Source: JAUIKM01 sp964445695
Lineage (GTDB): Bacteria > Bacteroidota > Ignavibacteria > Kapaibacteriales > UBA7675
Assembly: GCA_964445695.1 (NCBI GenBank)
Contig: CAYULF010000027.1
Location: 1-64,000 of the forward strand
Direction: 5' to 3'
DNA length: 64,000 nucleotides
Positions 26,249-36,583 of this stretch are shown here, piece by piece. Position numbers and translations under genes: made by a program. The notes under the pieces were generated by a model. That model did no database searches. It saw nothing but the letters and a program-made list of their open reading frames with translations, and had not been told where the DNA came from. How positions within the stretch are numbered: position 1 is the stretch's first letter; every line of letters starts with the position of its first letter.

Positions 26249-29200
26249 ATGCGAGTCCGTTCATTCCTGCTAACCTGGTGCTGCGTCAGCCTGCTTCTTG
26301 CGGCTTACTGCGGCGCACCGCCTGCGCTTCGTTCTTCCTCCCCGGCGGATGCCGACCCGGCAACTCCTCAGTCGCACAATATCTTTTCGCCGGGTTTTCT
26401 GGCCTGCGACGGCTTGCTCCATTCACCCGATTCCAACCAGCCCCCTTCGCATGTGGCGTTTTTTGCCCGGAGCAATGTGTTTGTTCACGGCGCGCGCATT
26501 TCCCACGTGTTGCGGCGGTCGCTTCCGATTTCCGCTGCGTCGCCTGCATCAGCGGATGTTCCGGTTCTCACAAGTGAAGGGCAACAACGTTCCGAACTTT
26601 ACCGCGTCGACTTTGACCTGATTTCAGCAAATCCCTCTTGTTTGCCACGGATGGAGGAGCCGCGAGACTTCCGGTTGCGCCGCAATGCGGCGCCGGCGCG
26701 CCAGGCTCATGGGCGACTAGTGTTCGGCGACGCCTGGCCGGGTATCGACTTTGTTGTGGACGCCGGCGACGCAGGCTTTAAATCGGAATTCCTGCTGGCG
26801 GCTCAGGCCGATCCTTCTCAGATCAAAGTTGAGGTTCGCGGCGCGACCGATATATATCTGGACGCCAACGGCGACCTTGTGGTCGTCACACCGCTGGGCG
26901 ACATTCGCGAACACGCTCCATTTACATACCAGTCGTACAAAGGCCGCGTAGTGCGGATCGACAGTCGCTACAGGCTGGAAGGTAACGTTGTGTCCTTTGA
27001 ACTTGGCGACTACGACCGCAGTCGCGAACTGATCATCGATCCGACGGTCGAATGGAAAACGCTCTACGGCGGCAATGCCGAGGAAGTTCTGCGAGAAATA
27101 TTGTGCGATACGGACGGCTCATTGCTGGCCACCGGCTACACCGGCAGCCTCGATTTTCCGGCTACGGTCGGGCAGCTGACACTCGCCGGCGCAGTCGATT
27201 GTTTTGTGGTGCGTTTTAACGCATTCGGCGTGCCGCAATGGGCGACCCTGATCGGCGGCAGCGACGCCGACCGCGGCGTGGCCCTCTCGCTCGACAGCCA
27301 GGGGCGCATCGGTCTCGTCGGTTCCACGCTCAGTGCCGATTTCCCGCGCTCCGGATTTTCGCCGCCGAAACAGGCCAGCGAAGACGCCTTTGTGGCGCAG
27401 CTGGACGGCGCCGGCGCACTTAACTGGGCCGTGCTCTTCGGAGGGCGCAGCAGCGACTTTGCGCTCGATCTCAGCAGCACCGCCGCCGGCGACCTTTGCA
27501 TGGTCGGCGTTACCGGCAGCAACGATCTCAATGCGACAGTCGAGCAGACTGCGCTTGCCGGCTCTTTTGACGGTTTTCTGGCGATGTATGCGGCCGACGG
27601 CGCATTCAGCTGGGCTTCTTATCTGGGCGGTTCATCGGTCGACCAGTGTTTCGGCATCACGCGTTCCGGCAACGACTTCATCGTCGTCGGCCAGACGCGC
27701 AGCACAAATTTCCCGGTCACCGGCGGACAGACAACCCTGGGCGGCGACTACGACGCGTTTGTGACTAAAGTGGCTACCGATGGAACGCGCGACTGGGGCA
27801 CCTACCTCGGCGGTTCGCGTCTTGACGGCGCACAGGACGTGACGATCGCGCCCGACGGCGGCATTATCGTCACCGGATTTACAGCCAGTCCCGATTTCGG
27901 CGCCGACCGCGGCAAAATCTGTTTAAGCGCCGAAGATGTGTTTATCGCCAAAATGCGTCCCAACGGTCTCGTGGAGTGGAAAACGCTGTTCGGCGGTAAC
28001 GCCGGCGAGCCCAACGGAGCGACGATCGGCCTGAAACTGGGGCCTTCGATTGCGGCGGCGGCGGACGGCAGCCTTTTCCTGTCCGGAGCAACCGCCAGTA
28101 CCGATCTGCCCGCGGGCATCGGCCAGACAACTCTGGGCGGCGACGAAGATTTGTATCTGGCGCAGTTTTGCGCCGAAGGCGGACTGGAATGGTCCACCTA
28201 CTGCGGCAGCACGGGCAAGGAGCGCGGCTTTGGTCTGGCACTTGACGGTCGTGGCAATGTCTACTTCGGCGGCTGGACCAATGCGCCGACTTTTCCAACC
28301 ACTATCGGCCGAACTACCGTGCGCGGGAATGCCGATGCGGTTCTGGCCAAAGTGGCTCTGTCCGATACCTGCGCTTTCAGCTTAAAGATTGAGCCGCCCG
28401 AAACCGTAGAGATTTGTCGCGGTGAGCGACGAATGGTGCGCGCAATTTCACCCCAGTGTTATGCTCTGTCGGATTTCCGTTGGGTCGACGTCGGCAGCGG
28501 CAGTATTGTCGGTCGCGGCGCCGAGTTTGAAGTAACGCGCGCCGGAATCTACGAAGTGCGCGCTTCCGGCCCCTGTGCCTGCGACGTCGTCGGAACCATC
28601 GTCGTCGAGGAAAACGATCCGCCGAACATCGTTGAACTGCGTGACACGGTATTCTGTCTGGACGGCAACGCCGTCCGCCTGCAACCGACGGTTGAGTCCG
28701 ACAAAGGGCCACTGAAATTTCGCTGGGCCCCGGCCGACGGTCTGTCAAATGTTAACATTGCTGCGCCCTTTGCCAGTCCGGAAGAACGCACAACCTATCT
28801 GCTGACGGTTGAAGACCGCAACGGCTGTGTGGCAACTTCAACGGTCGTTGTTAACGTCGCGCCCTCGCCGGATGTTGAACTTGAAGACCCCGTTATGCGC
28901 GTCTGCCGCGGCGAGTCTTTGCCGGTGCGCATACAGGCCGCCGGGCCGAATATAGAATATTTATGGACGCCGGCAGATCTGGTCGATGATCCGCGCGCAG
29001 CGCAGCCTAATGTTAAAGGTGTGCGCACGGCGCGTCTCTATGTGCGCGCCGAAAACCAGCAGGGTTGCGTCAAACTCGATTCAATTCTGGTGCAGGTAGT
29101 CGAGACCGAGCTGACGCCCGATCTTGAAGAACTCGACTTCGGCCTGCTCGGCGACTGCACCGAAGGCAAAGTGCTGGGTCTGTTGTTAACAAACAGCGGT

Positions 29201-31354
29201 GCGGACATTGTGCGGATCAACAATCTCAATATCTCCGACGCTGAGTTTAATGTTGTCGCTCCCGCCTCATTGCCGCAGTTTGTGTCGCCCGGCGAAACGC
29301 TTGAAGTCCAGGTTCGTTATTCGCCCAACGCCTCCGGTGTACACGGCGCTACCTTGACCGTAAGCGCCGGCCCGTGTGACACCGAGCTTGAAATTGATCT
29401 GCGCGGTCAACGCGACGAACTGGCGCTGACGCTGAATCCCTCGCAACTGGACTTTGGACTGTTAACCTTGTGCGAGCAAGCGAGGGATAGTTTAACAGTC
29501 ACGCTGAAGAACTCATCCAATGTTGAGATGAGTATCGACGCACTGGATATTCCCGCGCCATTCAGCCTGGTCCACGGCGCGCTGCCGCTCACGCTCGCCC
29601 CGAGTGAGTCGTTGGATGTTGATGTGCTGTTAAACACGACCGTTTCCGGTGAGCTGTCTGTTGAACTTAAGGTTGACTTCAGCAACAGCGACTGCGCGGC
29701 TTCGCGCTTTGTAAGCGTGAGCGCCGACGTTCAGCGCCCTCACCTTCAGTTTACCACCGCCGCCTATGATATGGGCGTGCTGGCCGAATGTGAATTCGAC
29801 GCCGACAGCGTCGCGACAATAATTAACACCGGGCAAATACCCATTACAGACATTGCGCTGGAGCCCGGTCCCGGAATTACCATACTGAATGCGCCGCCGG
29901 ACGAACTCGGCCCGGGCGAACAGGCGGACGTAGCCTTCCGCATGGCGGCTGCGGGGCTGGGCGTTTCGAATTCATCAATTCAGGTGTCGTTTCAACCTTG
30001 CGAGTTGAGCACCGGATTAAACATCAGCATCGAACGCCGTGATGCTGCGTTGCAGTTGCCCGGCGAGCTCGACTTTGAATTTGTTGAGTTTTGTCCGGCC
30101 ACGCGTGCCGTGCTGAAGTTTACTGTTGTGAACGTCAGTGCCGATCAGACGGTGACGATAACCGACATGCGGGCGCCGGCGCCTTTTAGCATTAATGTCG
30201 TGCCGCCGCTGGTGTTGGGGGCCGGGACCAGCCTGGAAGTGTCCGTCGACTTTACGCCGCTTCAGGCCGGCGAATTTACGGCCGATCTGGAAATCGAAAT
30301 AAGTAATTGTGCTGAACCGCTGCGAATTCCTCTGCGGGCGCGCAGCACCGGTTTTGTTCTGGAGCATCTCGATGTGGAATTCGGCGCAGTCACGGCAGGA
30401 CGTCAGGCGCAACGCAGTGTTACTGCGACCAATGCTTCGGCCGAGCCGATCTTTATTGAATCCGTGGAAGCGCCGGCAACGCCTTTCAGTGTCTTGTTAA
30501 TTACACCGCCGCCGCCGGTTGAATTGCAGCCGGGTGAATCCATTCGCGTAGACCTGGAGTTTAATGCGGCCGAGGGCGAGTTTGCCGACGTGTTGTTGTT
30601 TAACAGTCGCAGTCAGTGTGCCGAAGGAGAGAAGCTGGGTCTTCGCGGCCGCGGAACGCCCCGTCGTACCACGACTTCTACCGTGGCGCTGCCGGACGTG
30701 CAGTTCTCGGTGTATGAGCGCGCCGTGCGTCTCCCACTTGTGCTGACCGAATTTACACCGGCGACTACCTCGCAACTACAGTTTAATACGTCAGTGCGAT
30801 TCAACTCGACGGTGTTTAACCCACTGGCGGCCGAGGGAGCCAATATGCAGATACAGCGCAACGGCGGAGAAGTAGCCGTAACGCTTGACGGACAGCGCAA
30901 CGGCGCAGCGGCGGGGGATACGCTGGCCTGGATTATTGGCGATGTGCTGCTTGGGAATGAAGCCGAATCGGTTATTGAACTTGAAAATTTTGTCTGGTCA
31001 TATCCGCGGATCGGCGTTGAGCGGGTGAACGGCAGTCTGCGATTGCTGGAGCTTTGTGAACGCGGCGACAACACGCGGCTGCTGGACTACGTGGACCAGT
31101 ACGGCATTCACCTGGTGCATCCCAATCCCTCCGCCGGCGACGTCGAGATTCTCGTGCGCACGCTTGAGGCCTCTCCTGCGCAGTTCCGCGTGGTGGATGT
31201 TAACGGCCGCGCAATCAAATCTGAAAACTTGCGGCCTGAAACAGCGGGCCAGTGGTTTCATCTTCGTTACGCCGATCTACCGCGCGGAACGTACACACTT
31301 ATTCTCAGTTCGCCTGCGCGCATTGCGACGGAGCGACTGTTGGTGGCAGATTGA
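26249..31354 (+). CDS. Giant secreted SBBP-repeat protein with choice-of-anchor modules and T9SS sorting domain
   Basis: The 1701-residue protein begins with a signal peptide ('LLTWCCVSLLLAAYCG'). The frame is open from 26153, but that point lies in the preceding terminator, so I chose the ATG at 26249. An N-terminal domain (about residues 80-290, ending 'RELIIDPTVEWKTLYGG') precedes seven SBBP beta-propeller repeats ('GYTGSLDFPATVGQ', 'GFTASPDFGADRG'), enough for one seven-bladed propeller. Two or three PKD-like domains follow ('ICRGERRMVRAISP'). Five ASPM/SPD-2/Hydin-like 'choice-of-anchor' modules then start 'LDFGLLxxC'. The C-terminus is a T9SS sorting domain ('HLVHPNPSAGDVEILVR', 'PRGTYTLIL'). 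It is followed after 14 bases by an OmpA-like gene, probably in one operon. It is likely a surface protein; its ligand is unknown. Confidence 0.87.
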   Translation: MRVRSFLLTWCCVSLLLAAYCGAPPALRSSSPADADPATPQSHNIFSPGFLACDGLLHSPDSNQPPSHVAFFARSNVFVHGARISHVLRRSLPISAASPASADVPVLTSEGQQRSELYRVDFDLISANPSCLPRMEEPRDFRLRRNAAPARQAHGRLVFGDAWPGIDFVVDAGDAGFKSEFLLAAQADPSQIKVEVRGATDIYLDANGDLVVVTPLGDIREHAPFTYQSYKGRVVRIDSRYRLEGNVVSFELGDYDRSRELIIDPTVEWKTLYGGNAEEVLREILCDTDGSLLATGYTGSLDFPATVGQLTLAGAVDCFVVRFNAFGVPQWATLIGGSDADRGVALSLDSQGRIGLVGSTLSADFPRSGFSPPKQASEDAFVAQLDGAGALNWAVLFGGRSSDFALDLSSTAAGDLCMVGVTGSNDLNATVEQTALAGSFDGFLAMYAADGAFSWASYLGGSSVDQCFGITRSGNDFIVVGQTRSTNFPVTGGQTTLGGDYDAFVTKVATDGTRDWGTYLGGSRLDGAQDVTIAPDGGIIVTGFTASPDFGADRGKICLSAEDVFIAKMRPNGLVEWKTLFGGNAGEPNGATIGLKLGPSIAAAADGSLFLSGATASTDLPAGIGQTTLGGDEDLYLAQFCAEGGLEWSTYCGSTGKERGFGLALDGRGNVYFGGWTNAPTFPTTIGRTTVRGNADAVLAKVALSDTCAFSLKIEPPETVEICRGERRMVRAISPQCYALSDFRWVDVGSGSIVGRGAEFEVTRAGIYEVRASGPCACDVVGTIVVEENDPPNIVELRDTVFCLDGNAVRLQPTVESDKGPLKFRWAPADGLSNVNIAAPFASPEERTTYLLTVEDRNGCVATSTVVVNVAPSPDVELEDPVMRVCRGESLPVRIQAAGPNIEYLWTPADLVDDPRAAQPNVKGVRTARLYVRAENQQGCVKLDSILVQVVETELTPDLEELDFGLLGDCTEGKVLGLLLTNSGADIVRINNLNISDAEFNVVAPASLPQFVSPGETLEVQVRYSPNASGVHGATLTVSAGPCDTELEIDLRGQRDELALTLNPSQLDFGLLTLCEQARDSLTVTLKNSSNVEMSIDALDIPAPFSLVHGALPLTLAPSESLDVDVLLNTTVSGELSVELKVDFSNSDCAASRFVSVSADVQRPHLQFTTAAYDMGVLAECEFDADSVATIINTGQIPITDIALEPGPGITILNAPPDELGPGEQADVAFRMAAAGLGVSNSSIQVSFQPCELSTGLNISIERRDAALQLPGELDFEFVEFCPATRAVLKFTVVNVSADQTVTITDMRAPAPFSINVVPPLVLGAGTSLEVSVDFTPLQAGEFTADLEIEISNCAEPLRIPLRARSTGFVLEHLDVEFGAVTAGRQAQRSVTATNASAEPIFIESVEAPATPFSVLLITPPPPVELQPGESIRVDLEFNAAEGEFADVLLFNSRSQCAEGEKLGLRGRGTPRRTTTSTVALPDVQFSVYERAVRLPLVLTEFTPATTSQLQFNTSVRFNSTVFNPLAAEGANMQIQRNGGEVAVTLDGQRNGAAAGDTLAWIIGDVLLGNEAESVIELENFVWSYPRIGVERVNGSLRLLELCERGDNTRLLDYVDQYGIHLVHPNPSAGDVEILVRTLEASPAQFRVVDVNGRAIKSENLRPETAGQWFHLRYADLPRGTYTLILSSPARIATERLLVAD

Positions 31355-31368
31355 GGCAGGTTGCTGGA

Positions 31369-33558
31369 ATGTCGATCCGTCGTGCACTTTTGTTTAACAC
31401 CCGTTTGAGCGGCTGCGTTTGCGGCATGCTGCGGACTGCATTGCCTGCAGTGCTGATTGTCTTTGTGTTGTGTTTAACAACGAATGTACTGAGCGCGCAG
31501 GATTTTAGCGGATCGTCAATTCGCGGCGGATCACCCGTTGACAAACAAGAAAATCATCAGGATACGGCCAAAACGGCGAGCGCATGGCGATATGGACTGT
31601 TTGCAGGTCTGGGGCTTGGTTTTCATTCGGCGTCGTTTGCCGAGTTGCCCGGCGTTCCGTCATGCTGTCCGGGGTATCGCGATGGAACGAGCTGGATGCC
31701 TTCGGTCGCGTTTCTGGCGGATTACAATTTTAACAAACAGTACAGCGCAGAAATGCGAGTGGGCTGGGCGCTGCAGAACGGGACGATTACACGCAGGCAG
31801 ATCGCGGGAAATGCGAGGGCCGGGGCGCAAACAGTTGACGCTCTTGTTGATCACAATCTGGACGTGGATCTGAGTAACTTAAACACAGACGTTGGACTGC
31901 GTTATCATCACGCTGAGAACTGGCCCTGGTTTGATGCGGGTGTACAGTTGGCCTGGTCGTTGGGCGGCAATTTTACACAGGAAGAAGTTCTGGTCGAGCC
32001 GATTAACGCTGTCTTTGACGATGGGCGCGCCGTCAGGAACGAACGCAGCGGCACGATTGCCGACCTCATCGGTGTGCGTCTGGGATTGCAGGCCGGCGTC
32101 TCCTGGGAGCTGCCCGTGGCCGAGCGGTTAAGCCTGGCGCCCACGCTGCGCTACACCTGGCATCCGCAGAGTGTTGTTGAAGGACTTGATTGGAAGGTTA
32201 ACACGCTGGAGCTGGGACTTGCACTTCGTTTTAACCCGGATCAGCGTGATGTGGAACCTGAACCTGTGCAGCCGGCGGAACCCGTCGAAACACCCTTGGC
32301 CGACCTGCCTGAAGTACATACTAACGACACTCCGACCCGGCAAGATACTCTTGTTAGTCCTGCGGATGAAAGTGTCCCGGCAGGCGAGTTGCGTTTAACA
32401 GTCGTCGGGATCGATGCGGACGGCACGCGTATTCCCGATCCGATATTGCGGATTTACCGGCATGACAGCCGCGAGTATCTGCCTTTGCTGTCCCAGATAT
32501 TTTTTCCGCCGGGAAGCGCCGACCTGAACGCGAGCAGACAACAATTGTTAAACAAGATCGGCGCGCAGACATTTGCCGAAAATGAGCTGAGCGGCTCGAT
32601 TCTCGATATCTACTATCACAACTTAAACATCGTCGGTGAGCGTATGCTGCGTTTTCCCTCGGCGAACCTGACGCTGACGGGCCGGATGCCGGCCGGCAGC
32701 TGGACGAGGGATGACTCGCTTGTGGCGCTGGCGCGCGCGCAGGCCGTGCGCGATTATTTCGGTGATGTCTGGGACGTGGAATCAAACCGCGTTGTGATTC
32801 GCGTTGCCCCGGACGACATTGCTGTTTCGCAGTTAAACAAAAATGACTGGCGGGGAGAGCAGCGCCGCGTTGAGATTGTTTCGGACAACTACGAGGTCGT
32901 TGCCCCCGTTTTTGTACGCACCGCGGCGGACCGCGTCGAGCCCGAAGTCCTGGAGTATACGCCCGCCTGGAGCGGCGACGAGCCGGATTCGTGGAGTATG
33001 ACGCTCGCCGCCCCGTCGGGTTTCCAGCGTGTTTACATCGGCGACGGCCAACCGGGCGCGCTGCGTTTTGAGGTTCCCGCCCCCGACCTGGCGCCGATCG
33101 ACACGGAGCTGCGCGCCAACCTGGAGTTGACGGCTGCCGATCGCAAGGCCCATACCGCCGAAGCCGCGGTGCCGGTGGAGTGGTCCGCCGACCTGAGCAA
33201 CAGCGGCGAAGATGTGCGGCGTGAGAAGTTTTCTCTGATTCTGTTCGACTACAACAGCGACGAGTTGTTAAACAATAATCGCCGCATTCTCGATCTGGTG
33301 CGCTCGCGTATTGAACCGGCATCGGTGGTGACCGTACTCGGTTATGCCGACCGCACCGGGACGCCGCAGTTTAACCGCGGACTGGCTTCGCGGCGCTGCA
33401 ACAATGTGCGCGACTTTCTGGTTGAGCGCGGTGTTCCCGGTCGCGCGATTTCAGTGCAGGCCGTCGGCAGCGACATTCTGCTGCACGACAACTCGCTGCC
33501 CGAGGGCCGCAGTTATTCGCGTACGGTACAGATTCTGGTTGTGACGCCGCTGGAGTGA
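31369..33558 (+). CDS. OmpA-family outer membrane protein with two OmpA-like domains
   Basis: The 729-residue protein has a signal peptide ending 'NVLSAQ'. About residues 60-280 contain an N-terminal beta-barrel with aromatic-girdle strands ('FAGLGLGFHSASF', 'LGLALRFNP'), followed by a proline/glutamate/threonine linker. A first OmpA-like module then begins 'LSQIFFPPGSADLNASRQQL', with 'LARAQAVRDYFGD' and 'RGEQRRVEI'. A second complete one runs 'LFDYNSDELLNNNRRILDLV', 'LGYADRTGTPQFNRGLASRR', to 'YSRTVQIL' at the end. OmpA-like domains bind peptidoglycan. The frame opens at 31252 inside the previous gene, and I prefer the ATG at 31369, only 14 bases after the T9SS protein's stop. The pairing suggests a structural link between the secreted protein and the cell wall (inference). 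Confidence 0.85.
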   Translation: MSIRRALLFNTRLSGCVCGMLRTALPAVLIVFVLCLTTNVLSAQDFSGSSIRGGSPVDKQENHQDTAKTASAWRYGLFAGLGLGFHSASFAELPGVPSCCPGYRDGTSWMPSVAFLADYNFNKQYSAEMRVGWALQNGTITRRQIAGNARAGAQTVDALVDHNLDVDLSNLNTDVGLRYHHAENWPWFDAGVQLAWSLGGNFTQEEVLVEPINAVFDDGRAVRNERSGTIADLIGVRLGLQAGVSWELPVAERLSLAPTLRYTWHPQSVVEGLDWKVNTLELGLALRFNPDQRDVEPEPVQPAEPVETPLADLPEVHTNDTPTRQDTLVSPADESVPAGELRLTVVGIDADGTRIPDPILRIYRHDSREYLPLLSQIFFPPGSADLNASRQQLLNKIGAQTFAENELSGSILDIYYHNLNIVGERMLRFPSANLTLTGRMPAGSWTRDDSLVALARAQAVRDYFGDVWDVESNRVVIRVAPDDIAVSQLNKNDWRGEQRRVEIVSDNYEVVAPVFVRTAADRVEPEVLEYTPAWSGDEPDSWSMTLAAPSGFQRVYIGDGQPGALRFEVPAPDLAPIDTELRANLELTAADRKAHTAEAAVPVEWSADLSNSGEDVRREKFSLILFDYNSDELLNNNRRILDLVRSRIEPASVVTVLGYADRTGTPQFNRGLASRRCNNVRDFLVERGVPGRAISVQAVGSDILLHDNSLPEGRSYSRTVQILVVTPLE

Positions 33559-33583
33559 GGCTCCGTGCGCGATCCAGGGGCGT

Positions 33584-34210
33584 TTACAGGTTGTGCGCCA
33601 CGCCTATTGATAAATAGTGGATAGGAAGATTGTCAGGACCTTCAAAGTTTTCATCTTTAGATAGACCACCTATCGACATGAATCTGTATTGAGCAGTCAA
33701 GCCAATACTTCTGCTCGCAAAAAGTTCAAATCCCATTCCCACGTGGTAAGTCGAGAACTGGTACGAGGAGCTTCCATCGTTTCCCGCCAGGTTGAAACCG
33801 GAGTTTTCATAATTCAAACCTACTGCGTAGAGGCCGAATCCAGCCGAGAGAAAGAGCCCTGCTTCCTTGCCTTTGAGGGGAAATGCATTCACGGAAACAG
33901 TCCAGAAACAGCTGGAAACTTCCACTTCGCCGGAGCTGTTGGACGAGGGGGTAACCATATTCGATCCTCCGAACGACCATTCGGCCTGTATGCTGGCGTG
34001 TTCGCCCGGTTGCAACCTGGCGAATAATCCCCAGAAGGCCTCGCTGGAAGACGGATCACCAGAGACCAGCAGCCCCGTCTGCAGCCCGGCGCTCCAACGG
34101 TTTTTTTTAACGGCAACGGAATCGGTCGTATTGGAGTCTGTGCCGGTGGTCTGGGCTTGCAGTGCTGAACAGCACAGCAACAAAAGCATGATCACAAACT
34201 GTAGACGCAT
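33584..34210 (-). CDS. Outer-membrane beta-barrel protein of unknown function
   Basis: The 208-residue protein has a clean signal peptide ('FVIMLLLLCCSALQAQ') and then alternating glycine- and aromatic-rich strands ('FWGLFARLQPGEHASIQAEW', 'SAGFGLYAVGLNYE', 'GLTAQYRFMSIGG'), ending in 'IHYLSIGVAHNL' with a C-terminal hydrophobic strand. This is the usual outline of an eight-stranded outer-membrane barrel. It is convergent with the OmpA-like gene, with 25 bases between the stops. It resembles the 7314 gene in style but shows no long identical stretch. Confidence 0.75.
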   Translation of the reverse strand: MRLQFVIMLLLLCCSALQAQTTGTDSNTTDSVAVKKNRWSAGLQTGLLVSGDPSSSEAFWGLFARLQPGEHASIQAEWSFGGSNMVTPSSNSSGEVEVSSCFWTVSVNAFPLKGKEAGLFLSAGFGLYAVGLNYENSGFNLAGNDGSSSYQFSTYHVGMGFELFASRSIGLTAQYRFMSIGGLSKDENFEGPDNLPIHYLSIGVAHNL

Positions 34211-35023
34211 GTGGATGATTGTTCAGAATAAGTTGACAGGTGTAGTGCGCGTGATACCTGCAAATCTGTGGACAATCTAATAAAAATTGATCCAGAAACG
34301 ACCAGGTTCTTTGCTGCTGTAACAAACCAGTTGAATATGACCTGCCGGTGCGGAGTGTTGCTATCGCTGTTTATATCATTGCGCACATGTTTCCGTTCAA
34401 CCATGCAGTACGCCCGTTGAGCACGATTTTACTGCCCGCTCAGTTTTTTCGGGCTTGAACTCGGAAAAAAGAGTTGTATGCTTGTGCAGGAGCGAGAGGA
34501 CAGCGCTGTAGAGAGACAGGAGATCGCGTCGAGTTTGCAGGCCGGGCATCCGTCCAACCTTTGGGTTGACAGGCGGAGGGCTTGCTGGTGGGTTGGTGGT
34601 GGAAAACACTGCCGGAGGTGGTGGCGGGGGCGGGCCCAAATGATTTCACGGTGGAATCCGTTCTGTCCGGTTTCATTTCCGTTTAACCCGGACATTGTTT
34701 CAAAAATTGGCAGTGCTATACACGCACAAACAGATGTACCAGTGAGGCGTCGGGATTGCACTGGAGAACTGGTCGGCGCAGGATGATCCTGGTCCAGAGC
34801 AGCATGTGCTCATCCCCGATGCTGAAACGTGAAACTGTCGGACTGCTCTGCGAGATCAAAGACAGCCACGTCGACTGCCGGGGTTGTGAACAGCGCGATT
34901 ATTTAACACCGCTATGCAGCTTTGCGCTCGCACGATTTGCACATCCTGGGGTTGAACACCTCCGACCGCCGGACAAACAAAACAGTCATGAAGAGCGCCG
35001 CACACGTGCGGCAAGCGATTTGT
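34211..35023. other. Gene-free region with a polyglycine/polyproline-coding tract
   Basis: I see no supportable gene in these 813 bases. It includes a hairpin near 34434-34455 (GCCCG...CGGGC) and a G-rich tract around 34565-34640 (GGAGGTGGTGGCGGGGGCGG) that would read as consecutive glycines on plus or prolines on minus. A similar tract lies at 41190-41220. The short open frames here lack ribosome-binding sites and look compositional. The stretch may contain decayed sequence. Confidence 0.5.
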
Positions 35024-36442
35024 TTAAGTGCGCCGAACGAGTCGTGCCACCGATTCAATGTGATAAGTGTTGGGGAACATGTCCACGGGCTGCATGTGCT
35101 CAATGCGATAGTGTTCGTCCAGAATGGCGCAGTCGCGCGCCTGCGTCGTCGGGTTGCAGGAAACATAAACAATTGTCTCCGCGCCAAACTCCGGCAGCGC
35201 TTTAACAACGTCCGGATGCATGCCCGCGCGCGGGGGATCGACAATAATTGTGTCGGGGCGTTCAGAGCGCGATAACAGATCAGCGGCCGCGTCTTTCATA
35301 TCGTCGGCGATAAATGTCACATTGTTAATATTGTTGCGCATGGCGTTGGCGCGTGCATCTTCAATGGCCGTTTTGTTTAACTCGATTCCCGTGACGTGGG
35401 CGGCGCGCTGAGCGGCACACAAACTGATCGATCCCGCGCCGCAATACAAATCCCAGATGCGTTGTTCGCCGGTGGGGGCGGCGTATTCGAGCGCGATGGA
35501 AAACAGTCGCTCGGCCTGACGCGTGTTGGTCTGGAAAAAGGAAAAAGGCGAAATGCGGAAGTGCACGCCCAGCAGCGTTTCGGTAATAAAACCCTCGCCG
35601 TGCAGAATGCGCGGCTCGCCGACTGCGACCGAAGATTTGCTGTTGTTAACAGCGTGAATAGTTGTCGTTACCGCCGGGAACTCGCCGGGGAGCTCCTTGT
35701 CGAACCACTGCAGCAGATGATGATCGCCTGCGGTTTCGGGTGAGGAAGTGACGAGAATGAGCATGGTCTGCTCTGCGTTCTGCGCGTGGCGCACGACCAG
35801 ATTGCGCAAAAAACCGGTGTGCGTTTTGGGGCTGAATGGTTTGGCGCCAAACGCCAGCGACTGCTCGCGAACACGCGTCAGAATGGCGTTGCTCAGCTCG
35901 CTCTGCAGATAACAATGGTCGACGTCCAGTATTTTGTCGTAGCGGCCGGGCACGTGCAGGCCGAGCGCAAACGAACGATCGAATTCTTCGTCGCCGGCGA
36001 TTTGAGCGGCCGTCAGCCAGCGCGAATCGCCGAAGGAAAACTCCATTTTGTTGCGGTAGAAATACTGATTTTCGGCGGGCAGGGCGGGGTGCAGTTCGCC
36101 AATGTCGATTTTGCCGATGCGCTGGAAGGCGTCGCGTACGTGGATGCCCTTCCAGCGGACCTGCTCGTTGTAGTCGAGGTGCTGCCAGCGGCATCCGCCG
36201 CATTCGCCGAAGTGACTGCAGCGCGGCTCGACGCGGAACTCGGAGGCCTCGTGGATGGCGAGCGTGCGGGCTTCCTTGAAACGCCGTTTTTTGCGGATGA
36301 CCTCCACCTGGACTTTGTCACCCGGAACGGCGCCCTCGACAAAGTAGACCATGTCGTCATGGCGTGCGACGGCTTTGCCTTCAAAGCCGATTGAATCGAT
36401 ATCCAGGTCCAGAACCTCGCGAACTCTGTTTTTACGCGCCAT
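35024..36442 (-). CDS. rlmD: 23S rRNA (uracil-5-)-methyltransferase, RlmD/RumA type
   Basis: This SAM-dependent enzyme methylates C5 of a uridine in 23S rRNA. The 472-residue protein has an N-terminal TRAM-like RNA-binding domain and an iron-sulfur cluster motif with Cys in 'CSHFGECGGCRW' plus a later Cys in 'DHCYLQ'. The SAM motif 'DLYCGAGSISLCAA', the 'VDPPRAGMHPDV' motif and the catalytic cysteine motif 'YVSCNPTTQARD' are all present. The frame extends to 36955, but the ATG at 36442 (MARKNRV) begins the family homology. Whether the target is U1939 (RlmD) or U747 (RlmC-like) cannot be told from the sequence. It is divergent from the recombinase gene. Confidence 0.88.
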   Translation of the reverse strand: MARKNRVREVLDLDIDSIGFEGKAVARHDDMVYFVEGAVPGDKVQVEVIRKKRRFKEARTLAIHEASEFRVEPRCSHFGECGGCRWQHLDYNEQVRWKGIHVRDAFQRIGKIDIGELHPALPAENQYFYRNKMEFSFGDSRWLTAAQIAGDEEFDRSFALGLHVPGRYDKILDVDHCYLQSELSNAILTRVREQSLAFGAKPFSPKTHTGFLRNLVVRHAQNAEQTMLILVTSSPETAGDHHLLQWFDKELPGEFPAVTTTIHAVNNSKSSVAVGEPRILHGEGFITETLLGVHFRISPFSFFQTNTRQAERLFSIALEYAAPTGEQRIWDLYCGAGSISLCAAQRAAHVTGIELNKTAIEDARANAMRNNINNVTFIADDMKDAAADLLSRSERPDTIIVDPPRAGMHPDVVKALPEFGAETIVYVSCNPTTQARDCAILDEHYRIEHMQPVDMFPNTYHIESVARLVRRT

Positions 36443-36583
36443 AATATTGGGGGAACTCCGGCAGGTGATTTGGCGCGGCCCGCTTCCGGCGGGACCGCAA
36501 CACGCTGAAATTTTGTATTTTCCCGGCTTGTACCCGCGCGGGAAGCCGCAAAGATACGATCTATTCACAAAAGGCAGTGTTGC

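Noticed and set aside
34397..34639. An 80-residue minus-strand frame starting with seven prolines
   Set aside because: The polyproline is the reverse side of a G-rich tract; nothing else resembles a protein.
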